From: Ecdyonurus torrentis
Lineage: Eukaryota; Arthropoda; Insecta; Ephemeroptera; Heptageniidae
Length of the DNA: 64,000 nucleotides
NCBI GenBank assembly: GCA_949318235.1
Contig: OX439129.1
Coordinates: forward strand, 7,509,849-7,573,848
Reading direction: 5' to 3'
Shown here one piece after another: positions 48,369 through 60,214 of the stretch; the stretch's first letter is position 1, and each line of letters begins with the position of its first letter. The position numbers were made by a program, and so were the translations under genes. Under the pieces are notes generated by a model, which was not told the origin of the DNA, ran no database searches, and saw only the letters and a list, made by a program, of their open reading frames with translations.

Positions 48369-48440
48369 GTCAGCGGCCGGAATCGAACCGACAACCTTTG
48401 GATTTGCGCTCCACTGCTCTGACCATTGAGCTACGCGGCC
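48369..48440 (-). tRNA. tRNA-Cys-like head, unit 2
   Basis: Same 72-nt head as the array consensus: GCTC/GAGC D stem, GTCGG/CCGGC T stem, anticodon position GCA with C33. Last minus-strand copy before the orientation switch. Confidence 0.45.
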
Positions 48441-48600
48441 AACCAATTCAACCATGATTCTCTACTTGCATTTACACAAATTCTATGACGACAAACTGTC
48501 GCCTATTCGCTGCCCGAGAGGCACCTGTTTCTTCAAACCAGCCTCTCTTTAAACAGCTGGTCCCCTCTTACGAGGGGTCCCCTCTTGCGAGGGGAAATTT

Positions 48601-48672
48601 AGCCGCGTAGCTCAATGGTCAGAGCAGTGGAGCGCAAATCCAAAGGTTGTCGGTTCGATTCCGGCCGCTGAC
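48601..48672 (+). tRNA. tRNA-Cys-like head, unit 3
   Basis: First plus-strand copy, located exactly at the inversion junction. Its first base is A instead of G because the junction cuts there, which breaks pair 1-72. The rest matches the consensus. Confidence 0.45.
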
Positions 48673-49028
48673 TTCCTTTTAACTGATTGGCTTTATTTGC
48701 ATTTATATGATTCGTTTCAGATGGTGTAATAGTGCAAGATAAATATTTTCAAATATTTATATATTGATACATATATCGCCATCTCGTGGAGTATCCGAAC
48801 TACACTTATGTGTAGTAAGGAAAAACTATATCATTTGAAGTTAAACACATAAATCCCGCCGCACGGGTAAATTTCCCCTCGCAAGAGGGGACCCCTCGTA
48901 AGAGGGGACCAGCTGTTTAAAGAGAGGCTGGTTTGAAGAAACAGGTGCCTCTCGGGCAGCGAATAGGCGACAGTTTGTCGTCATAGAATTTGTGTAAATG
49001 CAAGTAGAGAATCATGGTTGAATTGGTT

Positions 49029-49100
49029 GGCCGCGTAGCTCAATGGTCAGAGCAGTGGAGCGCAAATCCAAAGGTTGTCGGTTCGATTCCGGTCGCTGAC
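49029..49100 (+). tRNA. tRNA-Cys-like head, unit 4
   Basis: Consensus head except for CCGGT in the T stem, giving a G-U pair at 49-65. A and B box sequences for RNA polymerase III are retained. Confidence 0.45.
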
Positions 49101-49456
49101 TTCCTTTTAACTGATTGGCTTTATTTGCATTTATATGATTCGTTTCAGATGGTGTAATAGGGCAAGATAAATATTTTCAAATATTTATATATTGATACAT
49201 ATATCGCCATCTCGTGGAGTATCCGAACTACACTTATGTGTAGTAAGGAAAAACTATATCATTTGAAGTTAAACACATAAATCCCGCCGCACGGGTAAAT
49301 TTCCCCTCGCAAGAGGGGACCCCTCGTAAGAGGGGACCAGCTGTTTAAAGAGAGGCTGGTTTGAAGAAACAGGTGCCTCTCGGGCAGCGAATAGGCGACA
49401 GTTTGTCGTCATAGAATTTGTGTAAATGCAAGTAGAGAATCATGGTTGAATTGGTT

Positions 49457-49528
49457 GGCCGCGTAGCTCAATGGTCAGAGCAGTGGAGCGCAAATCCAAA
49501 GGTTGTCGGTTCGATTCCGGCCGCTGAC
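49457..49528 (+). tRNA. tRNA-Cys-like head, unit 5
   Basis: Consensus head. The unit that follows is the short one (411 bp). Confidence 0.45.
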
Positions 49529-49867
49529 TTCCTTTTAACTGATTGGCTTTATTTGCATTTATATGATTCGTTTCAGATGGTGTAATAGTGCAAGATAAAT
49601 ATTTTCAAATATTTATATATTGATACATATATCGCCATCTCGTGGAGTATCCGAACTACACTTATGTGTAGTAAGGAAAAACTATATCATTTGAAGTTAA
49701 ACACATAAATCCCGCCGCACGGGTAAATTTCCCCTCGCAAGAGGGGACCAGCTGTTTAAAGAGAGGCTGGTTTGAAGAAACAGGTGCCTCTCGGGCAGCG
49801 AATAGGCGACAGTTTGTCGTCATAGAATTTGTGTAAATGCAAGTAGAGAATCATGGTTGAATTGGTT

Positions 49868-49939
49868 GGCCGCGTAGCTCAATGGTCAGAGCAGTGGAGC
49901 GCAAATCCAAAGGTTGTCGTTTCGATTCCGGCCTCTGAC
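49868..49939 (+). tRNA. tRNA-Cys-like head, unit 6
   Basis: Most diverged head: GTCGT instead of GTCGG in the T stem and CTCTGAC in the acceptor, both weakening the fold, and the B box is altered (GTTTCGATTCC). Confidence 0.4.
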
Positions 49940-50295
49940 TTCCTTTTAACTGATTGGCTTTATTTGCATTTATATGATTCGTTTCAGATGGTGTAATAGT
50001 GCAAGATAAATATTTTCAAATATATATATATTGATACATATATCGCCATCTCGTGGAGTATCCGAACTACACTTATGTGTAGTAAGGAAAAACTATATCA
50101 TTTGAAGTTAAACACATAAATCCCGCCGCACGGGTAAATTTCCCCTCGCAAGAGGGGACCCCTCGTAAGAGGGGACCAGCTGTTTAAAGAGAGGCTGGTT
50201 TGAAGAAACAGGTGCCTCTCGGGTAGCGAATAGGCGACAGTTTGTCGTCATAGAATTTGTGTAAATGCAAGTAGAGAATCATGGTTGAATTGGTT

Positions 50296-50367
50296 GGCCG
50301 CGTAGCTCAATGGTCAGAGCAGTGGAGCGCAAATCCAAAGGTTGTCGGTTCGATTCCGGCCGCTGAC
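50296..50367 (+). tRNA. tRNA-Cys-like head, unit 7
   Basis: Consensus head of the last unit, which is cut off by the (TA)n tract after about 95 bp of tail. Confidence 0.45.
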
Positions 50368-50459
50368 TTCCTTTTAACTGATTGGCTTTATTTGCATTTA
50401 TATGATTCGTTTCAGATGGTGTAATAGTGCAAGATAAATATTTTCAAATATTTATATAT

Positions 50460-51100
<641 letters not shown>

Positions 51101-51179
51101 GTTGTATCAGTATTGGCTGTGGCATATATTATCATGATACTCAAACTTCCTTGTTTGTGCAATCCAAATAAAACACTTG

Positions 51180-52060
51180 AAATTTAGGGATAAACTACCC
51201 CTAAACTCATAAGGGGGTTAAATTAGAACCTTTTTACTGTCAACATTATATTTAGCTTTTCAAGTTACTTAGACCTCCATGTTTTTTGCGTCCCGATACG
51301 AGAACTTGAATTCCACGGGTAAACTACCCCTAAACTGTGTCGGGGTAAATAGGACAATTTTAACTGTCATTTTTATCTTTGGCGTGTCAAGTTACACAAG
51401 TTTCCTCGTTCGTTTTGTCCCGATACTAGAACTTGAATTTCAGGGGTAAACTACCCCTAAAGTCGTGTAGGGGTGAAATAATTAACTTTTAACTGTCATT
51501 TTTGTCTTTGGCGTGTCAAGTTACCCAGGTTTCAAAGTTGGTTGTGTCCTGATACGAGAACTTGAATTTCAGGGGTAAACCACCCCTAAACACGTGTGGG
51601 GGTGAAATAATCAACTTTTAACTGTCGTTTTTGTCTTTGGCGTGTCAAGTTACCCAGATTTCAAAGTTGGTTGTGTCCCGATACGAGAATTTAAATTTTA
51701 GGGGTAAACCACGCCTAAACACGTTTGGGAAAATATTCATTTTTTAACTGTCATTTTCGTCTTTAGCGTGTCAAGTTACCCAGGTTTCAAAGTTGGTTGT
51801 GTTCCGATACGAGAACTTGAATTTCAGGGGTAAACCACCCCTAAACACGTGGGGGGGGGGGTGAAATAATCAACTTTTAACTGTCATTTCGTCTTTGGCA
51901 TGTCAAGTTACACAGGTTTCAGCGTTTGTATTGTCCCGATACGAGAACTTGAATTTCAGGAGTAAACTACCCCTAAACTTGTAAGGGGTAAATTTAGAAC
52001 CTTTTATTTGCCACCACTGTCTTTGGCGCGTCAAGTTACCCCGGATACAAAACCTCATTT
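51180..52060 (+). repeat. ~120-bp minisatellite, about seven units
   Basis: Each unit contains CCGATACGAGAACTTGAATT, GGGGTAAACTACCCCTAAA, AACTTTTAACTGTCATTTT and GGCGTGTCAAGTTAC in that order. Divergence between units is modest and irregular. The internal GGGGTAAACTACCCC is itself palindromic. Non-coding. Confidence 0.85.
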
Positions 52061-52880
52061 GCCCAAATCGGTTGATTCTATTTTTGTACGCTACTGACAT
52101 CCTTATTTGCAGGGGTGGCACCCTTTAATCTTCAGGGTTCGATTTTTTCATTTTTGGTAACTAATGTCCCTATTTGGGTAAGTCACACTGGTAAATTTGT
52201 TGGTTGTGTCAAAATCGAAGAACTTCTACATATTAGTATAAAAAAAATAACTGAAACAGCTATGTTGCAGTTCGTGTCTTTGGAAGTCACCCCTGAAAGG
52301 GGTGAAATTTATAAGGGAGGATAACAATAGGGGTATGGCAAAAACATCAACATTTTTCCTATCAATGGATGGTAGTTTTATTTAAATAGCTTAATTATGA
52401 ACGGAGATATTAATTATCAATTTATTCCACTAATTCTGGAACACTCACTTTCTATAATGGCTCCAAAATAAGAATGCACGACGTAAGGTTCATGTCAGCC
52501 CTGCGATAAAGGTAGAAAATTTTCGATTAAAATTCGAGTTTTCAACCAAAAGTTTTCAAATTTTTACCAGAGATAGATCTTTTTATGCTCTATCAGTATA
52601 TGTACTAAAAACTACCCCTAAAATATCGCTTTCCTTGTCTATTGTAAGTGGAACTAAAAGAATAGAAATAAAAAGTTGATTAATGTTGTAACTTCAAAAT
52701 AAATAAAAAATTAAAATAAACAAAAAAATAATAAAATATAATTTTACTATAAATTCAAATTTTACAATGATTATAGAATGCAAGAAATATTAACAAAAGT
52801 ATGCCACTGAAGAAGTAAATAAAATTAAATGTAAATATTATTTTAAATTTTTGCAATCATATTATTGAATCATAATATTC
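52061..52880. other. Diverged flank of the minisatellite, then intergenic
   Basis: Up to about 52320 the sequence still carries faint versions of the unit (GGGGTGGCACCC, GTAACTAATGTCCC). After that it is plain AT-rich DNA. No gene seen. Confidence 0.4.
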
Positions 52881-53045
52881 TTTTAGTGAAAGTGTTTAGC
52901 TTTCGTGTTACACCGTGTTATATAAGCAGTAAACTGACATTGAAAAGGAATTCGGCTTGTCCCGGTCGAGCCGAATTCCTTTTCAATGTCAGTTTACTGC
53001 TTATATAACACGGTGTAACACGAAAGCTAAACCCTTTCATTAAAA
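52881..53045. mobile_element. 165-bp near-perfect hairpin
   Basis: The arms of about 75 bp (starting TTTTAGTGAAAG and containing AACACGGTGTAACACGAAAG in inverse) differ at only a few positions, around a small GTCCCGGTC loop. A young MITE or replication-derived palindrome. Confidence 0.85.
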
Positions 53046-54030
53046 CTTCCCGTGTAAAATAGGCGTTAAATTACAAACTCTCATTCTTTTAGTGTTGTTT
53101 TTGAATCAGAAAGTTATTGCAAATATTTTGGTACAGATTTTTCAACATTGTTATTTTTTTTTTCTCCAAGTCCAGGGAAAAAAATATTACTGAAAGAGGG
53201 GGGGAAAAAGTGTTCATAAAATAAACTTCTATTTTACTGCGAACGTATTTTGGAAATGTTTTTTTAAAAAATTTTTAATTAATATTTTATTCAAGGAAAA
53301 TATTTTTTACTAAGAAAAAAAAACGCGATCAATAAAATACCCTTTTGCGAAATACTATTTTACATTTAAATTATATTTGCACTCAAAAACAGCGTAAAAT
53401 CAATAGGCCACGCCCCTTTTTGAAAAATAATCGCCTCCGGTGGAACCCCCCCCTCCCCCCCCCCCCCCCCCCCCAGGTATCGCTTCGCTCCCGATTGGGT
53501 ACCGTTTACTCTCAATTCTTAGACCACTTTTACCACTGCTTAAAAATACAAACAACAACCAAACAACCTGCTATAAGTGCTATACGTTATAAGAAAATCG
53601 TGCATTTATACTGAACGTAAAATTTAGATCTCGAGACCAGAGAATGCATGTTGTCGATAAGTTACTCCGTAAAAAATAAAAAATAAAACTTTTACACAAT
53701 AAGAAAGTGAAGATATTACATTTTGACAATATATTATTAGTAGCAGCAGCGCCCACTATAATACAACAGGGTGTAATGACAAAAGAACGATTTTATGTAT
53801 CAATTGTGATGTTAATCACTCTTTAAATATTTATATAGGACTTTAATTTGGGCTGCGTTATTTCTTGTTTTATTTCAACAGTAGGACTTTTTTAAACTAT
53901 TGCGTCATTCACATTAAGTTTATGTAGTTTGCTGAAAAGTAAGAGTGGGAGTGGGGAGAAAGATAGAGAGAGACAGCGGAAGAGAGATAGAGACAGCGGG
54001 AGAGAGAGACAGAGAGAGGACGAACTTGCA
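53046..54030. other. Intergenic with C run and AG-rich tract
   Basis: Contains a long C run near 53447-53474 and an AGAGAG-rich tract at 53940-54020. The 89-aa frame at 53345-53614 spans the C run and is not credible. Confidence 0.45.
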
Positions 54031-54118
54031 TACAGTTGAACCAGCATAACCCTGTTCAAAAAAACGGGCCGATTCCGGCGCGTAAATCTTCAAAATTCAC
54101 GGATCGTTTTACGATCGG

Positions 54119-54300
54119 GATTCTAGCGTTAAACGCTCGTTAAACGCACGTTTAACGCACGTTAAACGCACGTTTTACGCTCGTTAAACGCACGTTTTAC
54201 GCTCGTAAAACGTACGTTTAACGCTCGTAAAACGTACGTTTAACGCACGTTTTACGCTCGTTAAACGTACGTTTAACGCACGTTTTACGCACGGGACACG
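54119..54300 (+). repeat. Subterminal ACGTTTAACGC/ACGTTTTACGC repeats
   Basis: About 15 copies of a roughly 11-bp word alternating GTTAAACGCAC, GTTTTACGCTC and GTAAAACGTAC. Sparser related words (TTAACGGTCGTTAA, TTTACGCTCG) lie at 62095-62230 near the other end. Subterminal repeats of this type commonly serve as transposase-binding sites. Confidence 0.7.
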
Positions 54301-54689
54301 AGATATTCCTGCGCCTTAATTAAATTTTATTAATTAAAACAAAATTAATAATTAGTGGGGTTAAAAGTATATTCCCATAAAACACTGCTACAAAATATTC
54401 TAAAACGGTTATAAATAAAAAATAAATACTCATTTTAATCATTTATTGATATAATTATGGAGTAAAATTATCAACTCTTTGAACAAACATAATTATAAAA
54501 ATAATATTCTACTCCCAATGTAGAGATATGCTTTTGCGTGTGCCATCAACTGTGACAAGCTCGACCTAGAACAAAAAATAGAAAAGCAAAAACAATTAGT
54601 AAACATCATATTAAACTAAATTATTATCATTTTTAATATCAATCATTTAATATGCAACAATCAATAATATGCATAATTGAGTGAGAAGG

Positions 54690-55776
54690 TGTTCTGCGTC
54701 CCGTTACGTTAGATCTCCACCATCATTCTTATTCATGTCCATTCCAGTATAGTAGAACCTATTGAGTAACATACATACATACATACGTATATACGTGAGA
54801 GGGAGAGAGAGAGAGAGAGAGACGGTGATCTACGTCGAGTCACAATGGGTCTCCAATGTCGTTCTCATCCATGTGCAGCATTACAGTACCTGCAGTCATA
54901 TAGATATACACACATTCATGGGTACGTTAGAGAGATCGTCAGTTGATGTTCCTCGTCAAGCCGTATGCTAGGTCTCCCACGTTGTTGTCATCCATGTCGA
55001 GCAGTTAAGTACATGAGTAGAGTGAGTGGGTGGGTGGGTGGGTGGGTGAGTGAAAAAGGCAGTTGATATTCCGCGTCAAGCCGTAGGCTAGGTCTAACAT
55101 GTCGTTGTCATACATGTCCAGCAGTAACCTGCAGTCACTCATACATGAGTTGAGTGAGTGGGTGAGTGGATTAATGGGTGGGTGGGTGAGTGACAGCACT
55201 AGAAACGTCTACATCGTCCGGTCTCCAACGTAGTCCTTGTCAATGAACACCACACCTACATTGGCAAACATAGCAATACAGACATAGATCACTGAGTGAG
55301 TGGGTGGGTGAGAGAGAAAGAGATATATCTTGTACCTCCCAACATGGTTCATGTAGGTGTACACCACCTATATTGCCATATAATACAATACATTATACAT
55401 TCATGAGTGAGTGCGTGAAGTAGAGAGAGATGTACCGTATGTGTATATATAAACGCGTCAAAAGCAAAAGCAGACATTTGGCATTGGCTGCAAGTGTCAT
55501 TCTCTCTTTCTAATTTGGGCAGAAATACACCATGCAGCCAGTGTCGAATGTATGTTTTTGTACCTGACGCGTTCATATATATGCATGTACATGGTGTTTT
55601 TAAAGTCTTTGAGTAAGAAACTTAATGGTTGTATCTAAAAAGAAAACTTGCAAACTTTATGATGCCATTTGAAAGTTAACAGTAACAGCTACCTATGATA
55701 AAATTTTCAGGACCTGTGACCATCGGAAAAGAGAGAAATAATTATTGAAATTAACATGGGCTCTAGTATGGTGACC

Positions 55777-55813
<37 letters not shown>

Positions 55814-56384
55814 CTATGTTACATTTTTGAACATATTTGATCCTAATGTATTACTGTGCAAAATTTCAGTTTTTTCTTACTTTGCAATCTTTTAGTCAAA
55901 TCCCGCAGTACCTGATTTCCCGCCTTAACTTATATAAAAATAGTCACGTTCAGTCACGTCAAGTCTGTAACGTGGTTCTCCAGCATATCCAGCACTTGAA
56001 CCTATAGTAACCGAAAAACATAGTAACACACATGAGTGTGTGAGAATATCCTCTACATCCAGTCACGTTCAGTCACGTCAAGTCTCCAACATAGTTCTCC
56101 AGCATATCCATGAGCAGGTATATCTGTAGTAACCTACATACATAGAAACATACTTGAGTGTGTGAGAGAGAATGTCCTCTACGTCCAGTCATGTCAGGTC
56201 TGTATTGTGGTTCTCCTCCATGTCCAGCTAGCCCATGAACCTATAGTAACCTACACACATGTGTTTGAGATGAAAGAGATGTTGATCTAAAGTCACGTCT
56301 CTAACGTGGTTCTCCTCCATGTCCATGCAGTACCTGCAGTCATATATTGTACTTACATGAGTGATTGAGTGTGTGTGTGTGTGT

Positions 56385-56420
<36 letters not shown>

Positions 56421-56650
56421 CAGGCTGTTGATGTTCAGCGTCAACAGGTCACACGTCGAGTCATGCTTGGTCTCCAACGTCGCTGTCATCCAAGTCAAGC
56501 AGTACGGTACCTGCAGTTAATTTCATACATACATAAATGGGATACATGGGTGCATGTGAGTGAGATGCAGTTGTTAGTCAGTGTCAAGTCACGCTTGGTC
56601 TCAAACGTTGTTGTCATCCATGTCCAGCACATGAACCTATAGAACCATTA
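54690..56650 (+). repeat. Degenerate 110-170-bp minisatellite
   Basis: About ten units share GTCAAGTCACG, GGTCTCCAACGT-GTT, TCATCCATGTCCAGCA and GTACCTGCAGTCATA, interspersed with GAGAGA, GTGGGTGG and ACATACAT runs. A non-minisatellite block at about 55560-55960 interrupts it. A 150-bp segment there (ACCTATGATAAAATTTTCAG...) recurs at about 59115-59250. Confidence 0.7.
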
Positions 56651-57172
56651 AAATATACAAACAAATCTTGACACGTTCTTTTTGATCTATGTCACAATGC
56701 TGTGATCTCATAGCTTTAATTAAATCTCTGCTTCTAATTAATTGACAATCACTTTTTATATCATAATAAATTGCTATCAGTGGTGATAAAAGTTAATTTT
56801 AATAGTTTATGTCAAAGAGATTCCCACACACAAAAAAAAGCATCAATTAGAGCAACAAAGCTATTAAAGTATCACATACATAAACAAGATTTAACCATCC
56901 CAAAGAATAATTTCAAACAAATTATCTCAAAATAATTTACCCTTTACAATGTGAAATTAATAACTTTTTGACAGACCAGCTTTGATAAAAATATTGCTGT
57001 TAAGTAACTTGCATCATTTTGGGTGAACATAAGTTCAATATAAGGTCAGGGATACATTCTAAAGCAATAATTTTTATCTGACTTTAAAAAAAAAAAAAAA
57101 AAAAAAAACTACGTATATCTAAAAAAAACTAGAACTTTATCTTACTAAAATAATTGTATAATTTATCTAACT

Positions 57173-57490
57173 TTTAAAGGCGTAGAACACCTTGAACAAA
57201 AAAGTTGCGTAATATCCTAAAAAAAACTGAAAATCAACGTTGATTTGGCCGGAGTCATTGATTTCTAATTTATTTTGCATTCACAAAATGCCGCTGCCGG
57301 TCACTGACGACACAGCTCGCCTGGTCCACGAGCGCGTAAACCGAGCGAGCTGTGACGTCAATGACCGGCAGCGGCATTTTGTGAATGGAAAATAAATTAG
57401 AAATCAATGACTCCGGCCAAATCAACGTTGATTTTCAGGTTTGTTAGGATATTACGCAACTTTTTTGTTCAAGGTGTTCTACACCTTTAA
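57173..57490. mobile_element. 318-bp near-perfect hairpin MITE
   Basis: The arms of about 140 bp share GTAGAACACCTTGAACAAAA, ATCAACGTTGATTTGGCCGG and AAATGCCGCTGCCGGTCA in inverse orientation; the loop is about 35 bp. Confidence 0.8.
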
Positions 57491-57591
57491 GTTTCTTTCC
57501 ATTAATGCAGTTGAAGTTTCTAATGCAATAATTATTTAGAAACTTAAGATGAAATGAATGGTTAGGCATTAAAAATATTTCCAGAAATGTA

Positions 57592-57832
57592 CAGCTCTGG
57601 CCAAAAGTTTGAAACGATTTGCATAGGCAACCCACAATCACATTATGTTATTTTTATGGGAAAAAAGTGCGGCCACTGTTTCCCCGTTCTTAAAATTTAA
57701 ACCAGAGTTGTACAGCTCTGGCCAAAAGTTCCAGAATCGGGCAGCAGCGACCGCTGTGTTTTCTCATAAAAATAACATATTGTGATTGTGGATTGCCTAT
57801 GCAAATCGTTTCGTAACTTTCGGCCAGAGCTG
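57592..57832. mobile_element. Tc1/mariner-type MITE with CAGCTCTGGCCAAAAGT ends
   Basis: A TA-flanked left end CAGCTCTGGCCAAAAGTTT and the inverse right end ACTTTCGGCCAGAGCTG enclose 241 bp. A second copy of the left end occurs inside at 57710, so two copies may be nested. The arms also share TATGCAAATCGTTTC inverse-paired. This terminus type is common in Tc1-like elements. Confidence 0.7.
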
Positions 57833-57987
57833 TCCATAACAAAAACAGATGGAATGTCTCTCTCATACCAAACTGAAACTTCAACAGGAATAACTGTTGT
57901 GATGACCATGCATAATAAATTTTGCAAGTATTTTATATTTCACCAAAATTGCAGCTAATGCAAATTATTGTCAACAGAATATGTTGC

Positions 57988-58135
57988 CCTTGTTGCGTCC
58001 AAGGCGTGTACTTGCATAAGGTCAGATCTGATGATGTGCACACATCTGCCATAAGCTTAACGCAAAACAAAGTGCAAGTACGCCTTTTGTGGTACTGGAT
58101 AAAAATGAAAGTACACCCTTTGGACACAACAAGGG
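57988..58135. mobile_element. 148-bp inverted-repeat element
   Basis: CCCTTGTTGCGTCCAAGGCG pairs with the inverse GGGTGTACTTTC...CACAACAAGGG end; inner GTACTTGCATAAG and CAAGTACGCC also pair. Non-coding. Confidence 0.65.
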
Positions 58136-58251
58136 ATCTGCAGGATGAAAAAGTAACCATTATAACAAGAAATCAAGTAGTGATAAGCAATTAAGTGATA
58201 GGTAACAATAAGTTCTGCTCTAGTTAATTACACATTGAGCAAGGACGGTAC

Positions 58252-58801
58252 CTTCAAGTATAAGCTCCTCCTTGTTGACGAGGATGCGGATTGGATTGCG
58301 CATGTAGGATTTGCTCACTTCTAACACAACCTGAGGCATTGTAGCAGACAACAAGATCACCTGAACAAAAAAATTAAATAAATACCATTTGCTTGACGAG
58401 CCAAATCAAAATTTCATATAAATCCCTCATTTTATTATTTTGCAAATATTATCGAACTCTTGATTGAAAAACAAAATAAAATCTGGCGGTTTAAATAGCT
58501 ACAACAAGCTAAAACAAGGTAATTATGGAAAGTTGATCAGTGAAAAATACAGACCTGCAAATCCTCACAGCGCAGTCAGTGGTCGAGCCCTCGAGACATC
58601 ATTTCATCAGCCTCATCCAGTACAAAGATCTTGATGTGGCTTGTACTTAGTGCTCTACGGCTGATCATGTCATACTCGGCCTGGTGTTCCCACAACAACG
58701 TGAGCTCCTGCTTCCAAGCGACGGATGTCCTCGCGAACGTTTGTTCCACCAATGCAAGCACGGCAGTTGGCCTTCATGAAGTCTCCGAGAGCAATCATAA
58801 C
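58252..58801 (-). pseudogene. EIF4A: Broken eIF4A fragment, two exons with the intron kept
   Basis: eIF4A is the DEAD-box RNA helicase of cap-dependent translation. Exon A (58801-58555) reads [20 protein letters not shown], then [23 protein letters not shown], then after a 2-base deletion continues in another frame [28 protein letters not shown]. About 30 bp that would encode the FKDQIYDVFR-type segment are replaced by unrelated sequence with a stop, after which GAGGATTTGCAG and a donor follow. Exon B (58360-58252) reads [20 protein letters not shown], then [17 protein letters not shown], with an acceptor (TTGTTCAG) and a donor. DEAD and SAT motifs survive, but the Walker A exon and the C-terminal helicase lobe were not found. 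Intron retention shows it is not a processed copy. It lies inside the 8255-bp TIR element. Confidence 0.85.
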
Positions 58802-59339
58802 CTTTTGAATCCATAAATACAATAAATATATATGCGAGAATATCAGAATTAAAAATATATAATATGTTTACCAATTTACACCTAAAAATTGGTATCAAAT
58901 CATAAGTGTTTTTGTCTTTCATTAAATTTTATGTTACACATGACTCTTGATTTTTGTATTTATATGTACATGCATAATATTGCATACATATTATACATAT
59001 TAAATACATACATGAGAGAGAGGGAGAGAGAGAGAACATGCCGGTACAGTATGCATATGCATGCACATCTACGTATAATCAAAATTGTAACATCGTTGGG
59101 ACATAAAATACTATAAATTAACCTACGATAAAATTTTCAGAACCCGTGACCATCAGATACTAGAGAATATAATTATTGAAATTAATTATTGAAACTAACA
59201 CTTCAAAAAATCATGACTTAAACTCTAGCATGGTGACTCATTTTTTTTTTTTTTTTTTAATTGTGTAAGTACATACTACATAATATATTACATATATGTA
59301 CATACATTGATACATATATTTTCTCTTGCATTTCATGAA

Positions 59340-59520
59340 ATGCATGAAATGCAAGAGAAAATGTATGAAACAAGGTATGATACTGGAGGAAGCAAGTGAA
59401 GTATGTCAGGATAGGAAGTTGTGGAGGTCTATCACTGGGTCAGGATAAAACATCTGTGTTGTTGTCTTTTACCCCAAAAGGGATTATAGCGTCATGATAT
59501 GTATGTATGTATGTATGATA
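59340..59520 (+). mobile_element. Possible 3' end of a LINE (RTE/CR1-like)
   Basis: A short frame ends EEASEVCQDRKLWRSITGSG and then a stop at 59448. This resembles the C-terminal A-DR-WR motif of many LINE reverse transcriptases. It is followed by a short tail ending in (ATGT)n, as in RTE-like elements. Only about 60 codons remain; family is uncertain. Confidence 0.35.
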
Positions 59521-59937
59521 CATTATATTCTATACTGTGTGTACATACCACCATGAATGTATATTGGGCACGTAAAACTGCCCGCGTTTCTTGGATGACA
59601 ATTATAAAACAATAATGTATGTACATATGTAATCATACACATGTATGTAAAAAAATGTATGTATGTACCAATCTGTCTCTCTTTTTTATCATGTCAAGTG
59701 ATATGTATAGGCATTAATAGGTGCAATGATGATATTATCTACATATTAAAGTAATTAACTTTTAATTAGGCTCTACACGCACTTAAAACTCAAATCAAAT
59801 AATTGCAAACACATAATTTTCTATCATTGAAAATTATGACGCCTTGTTCGATCGTAAAGTTTCACACGTTCAAAGAACATACAAAAGCTGTATAAATAGT
59901 ACACAAATAAATTAATACATTATAGATTTTACTTACC

Positions 59938-60140
59938 ACATATTCAGTCATACTGTTTCTCTATGATTTAGTGTACAATTTAATGTACATTTAATTAGAA
60001 GTTCCGAAATCTTCTCAGAACATCGCGGAACACTTTTCACATGACGGCCATGTTGTGAGCACGTTGTGAGTGAAGGAGGAAATGCGCATCAACAGACAAT
60101 TTTTAAACCATCCAATCACGCGCAAGGAAACTTTTGCGCG
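59938..60140 (-). promoter_or_regulatory. Promoter-like patch with possible first coding exon
   Basis: On the minus strand, a GCGCGCAAAA / GCGCGTGATTGG cluster (an inverted CCAAT box near 60115 and E2F-like GCGC core) is followed by an ACATGGCCGTC motif. Then an ATG at 59952 begins a five-codon exon (M-T-E-Y-V) ending in a strong GTAAGT donor at 59937. It lies about 1.1 kb upstream of the eIF4A exons on the same strand. It may be the promoter of the captured gene, but that link is unproven. Confidence 0.35.
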
Positions 60141-60214
60141 CAAATTATTTCAAACACTTAAGAATGACGGACATCTCGAACACAAGTTTTTTTTATTTAT
60201 ATTTACAGAGTGGT

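Noticed and set aside
54762..56642. Several short frames in the 54.7-56.6 kb repeats
   Set aside because: They follow minisatellite and microsatellite units and show no conserved domain.
58252..58801. Functional eIF4A gene
   Set aside because: There is a frameshift, a replaced segment with a stop, and no Walker A exon or C-terminal lobe within the element.
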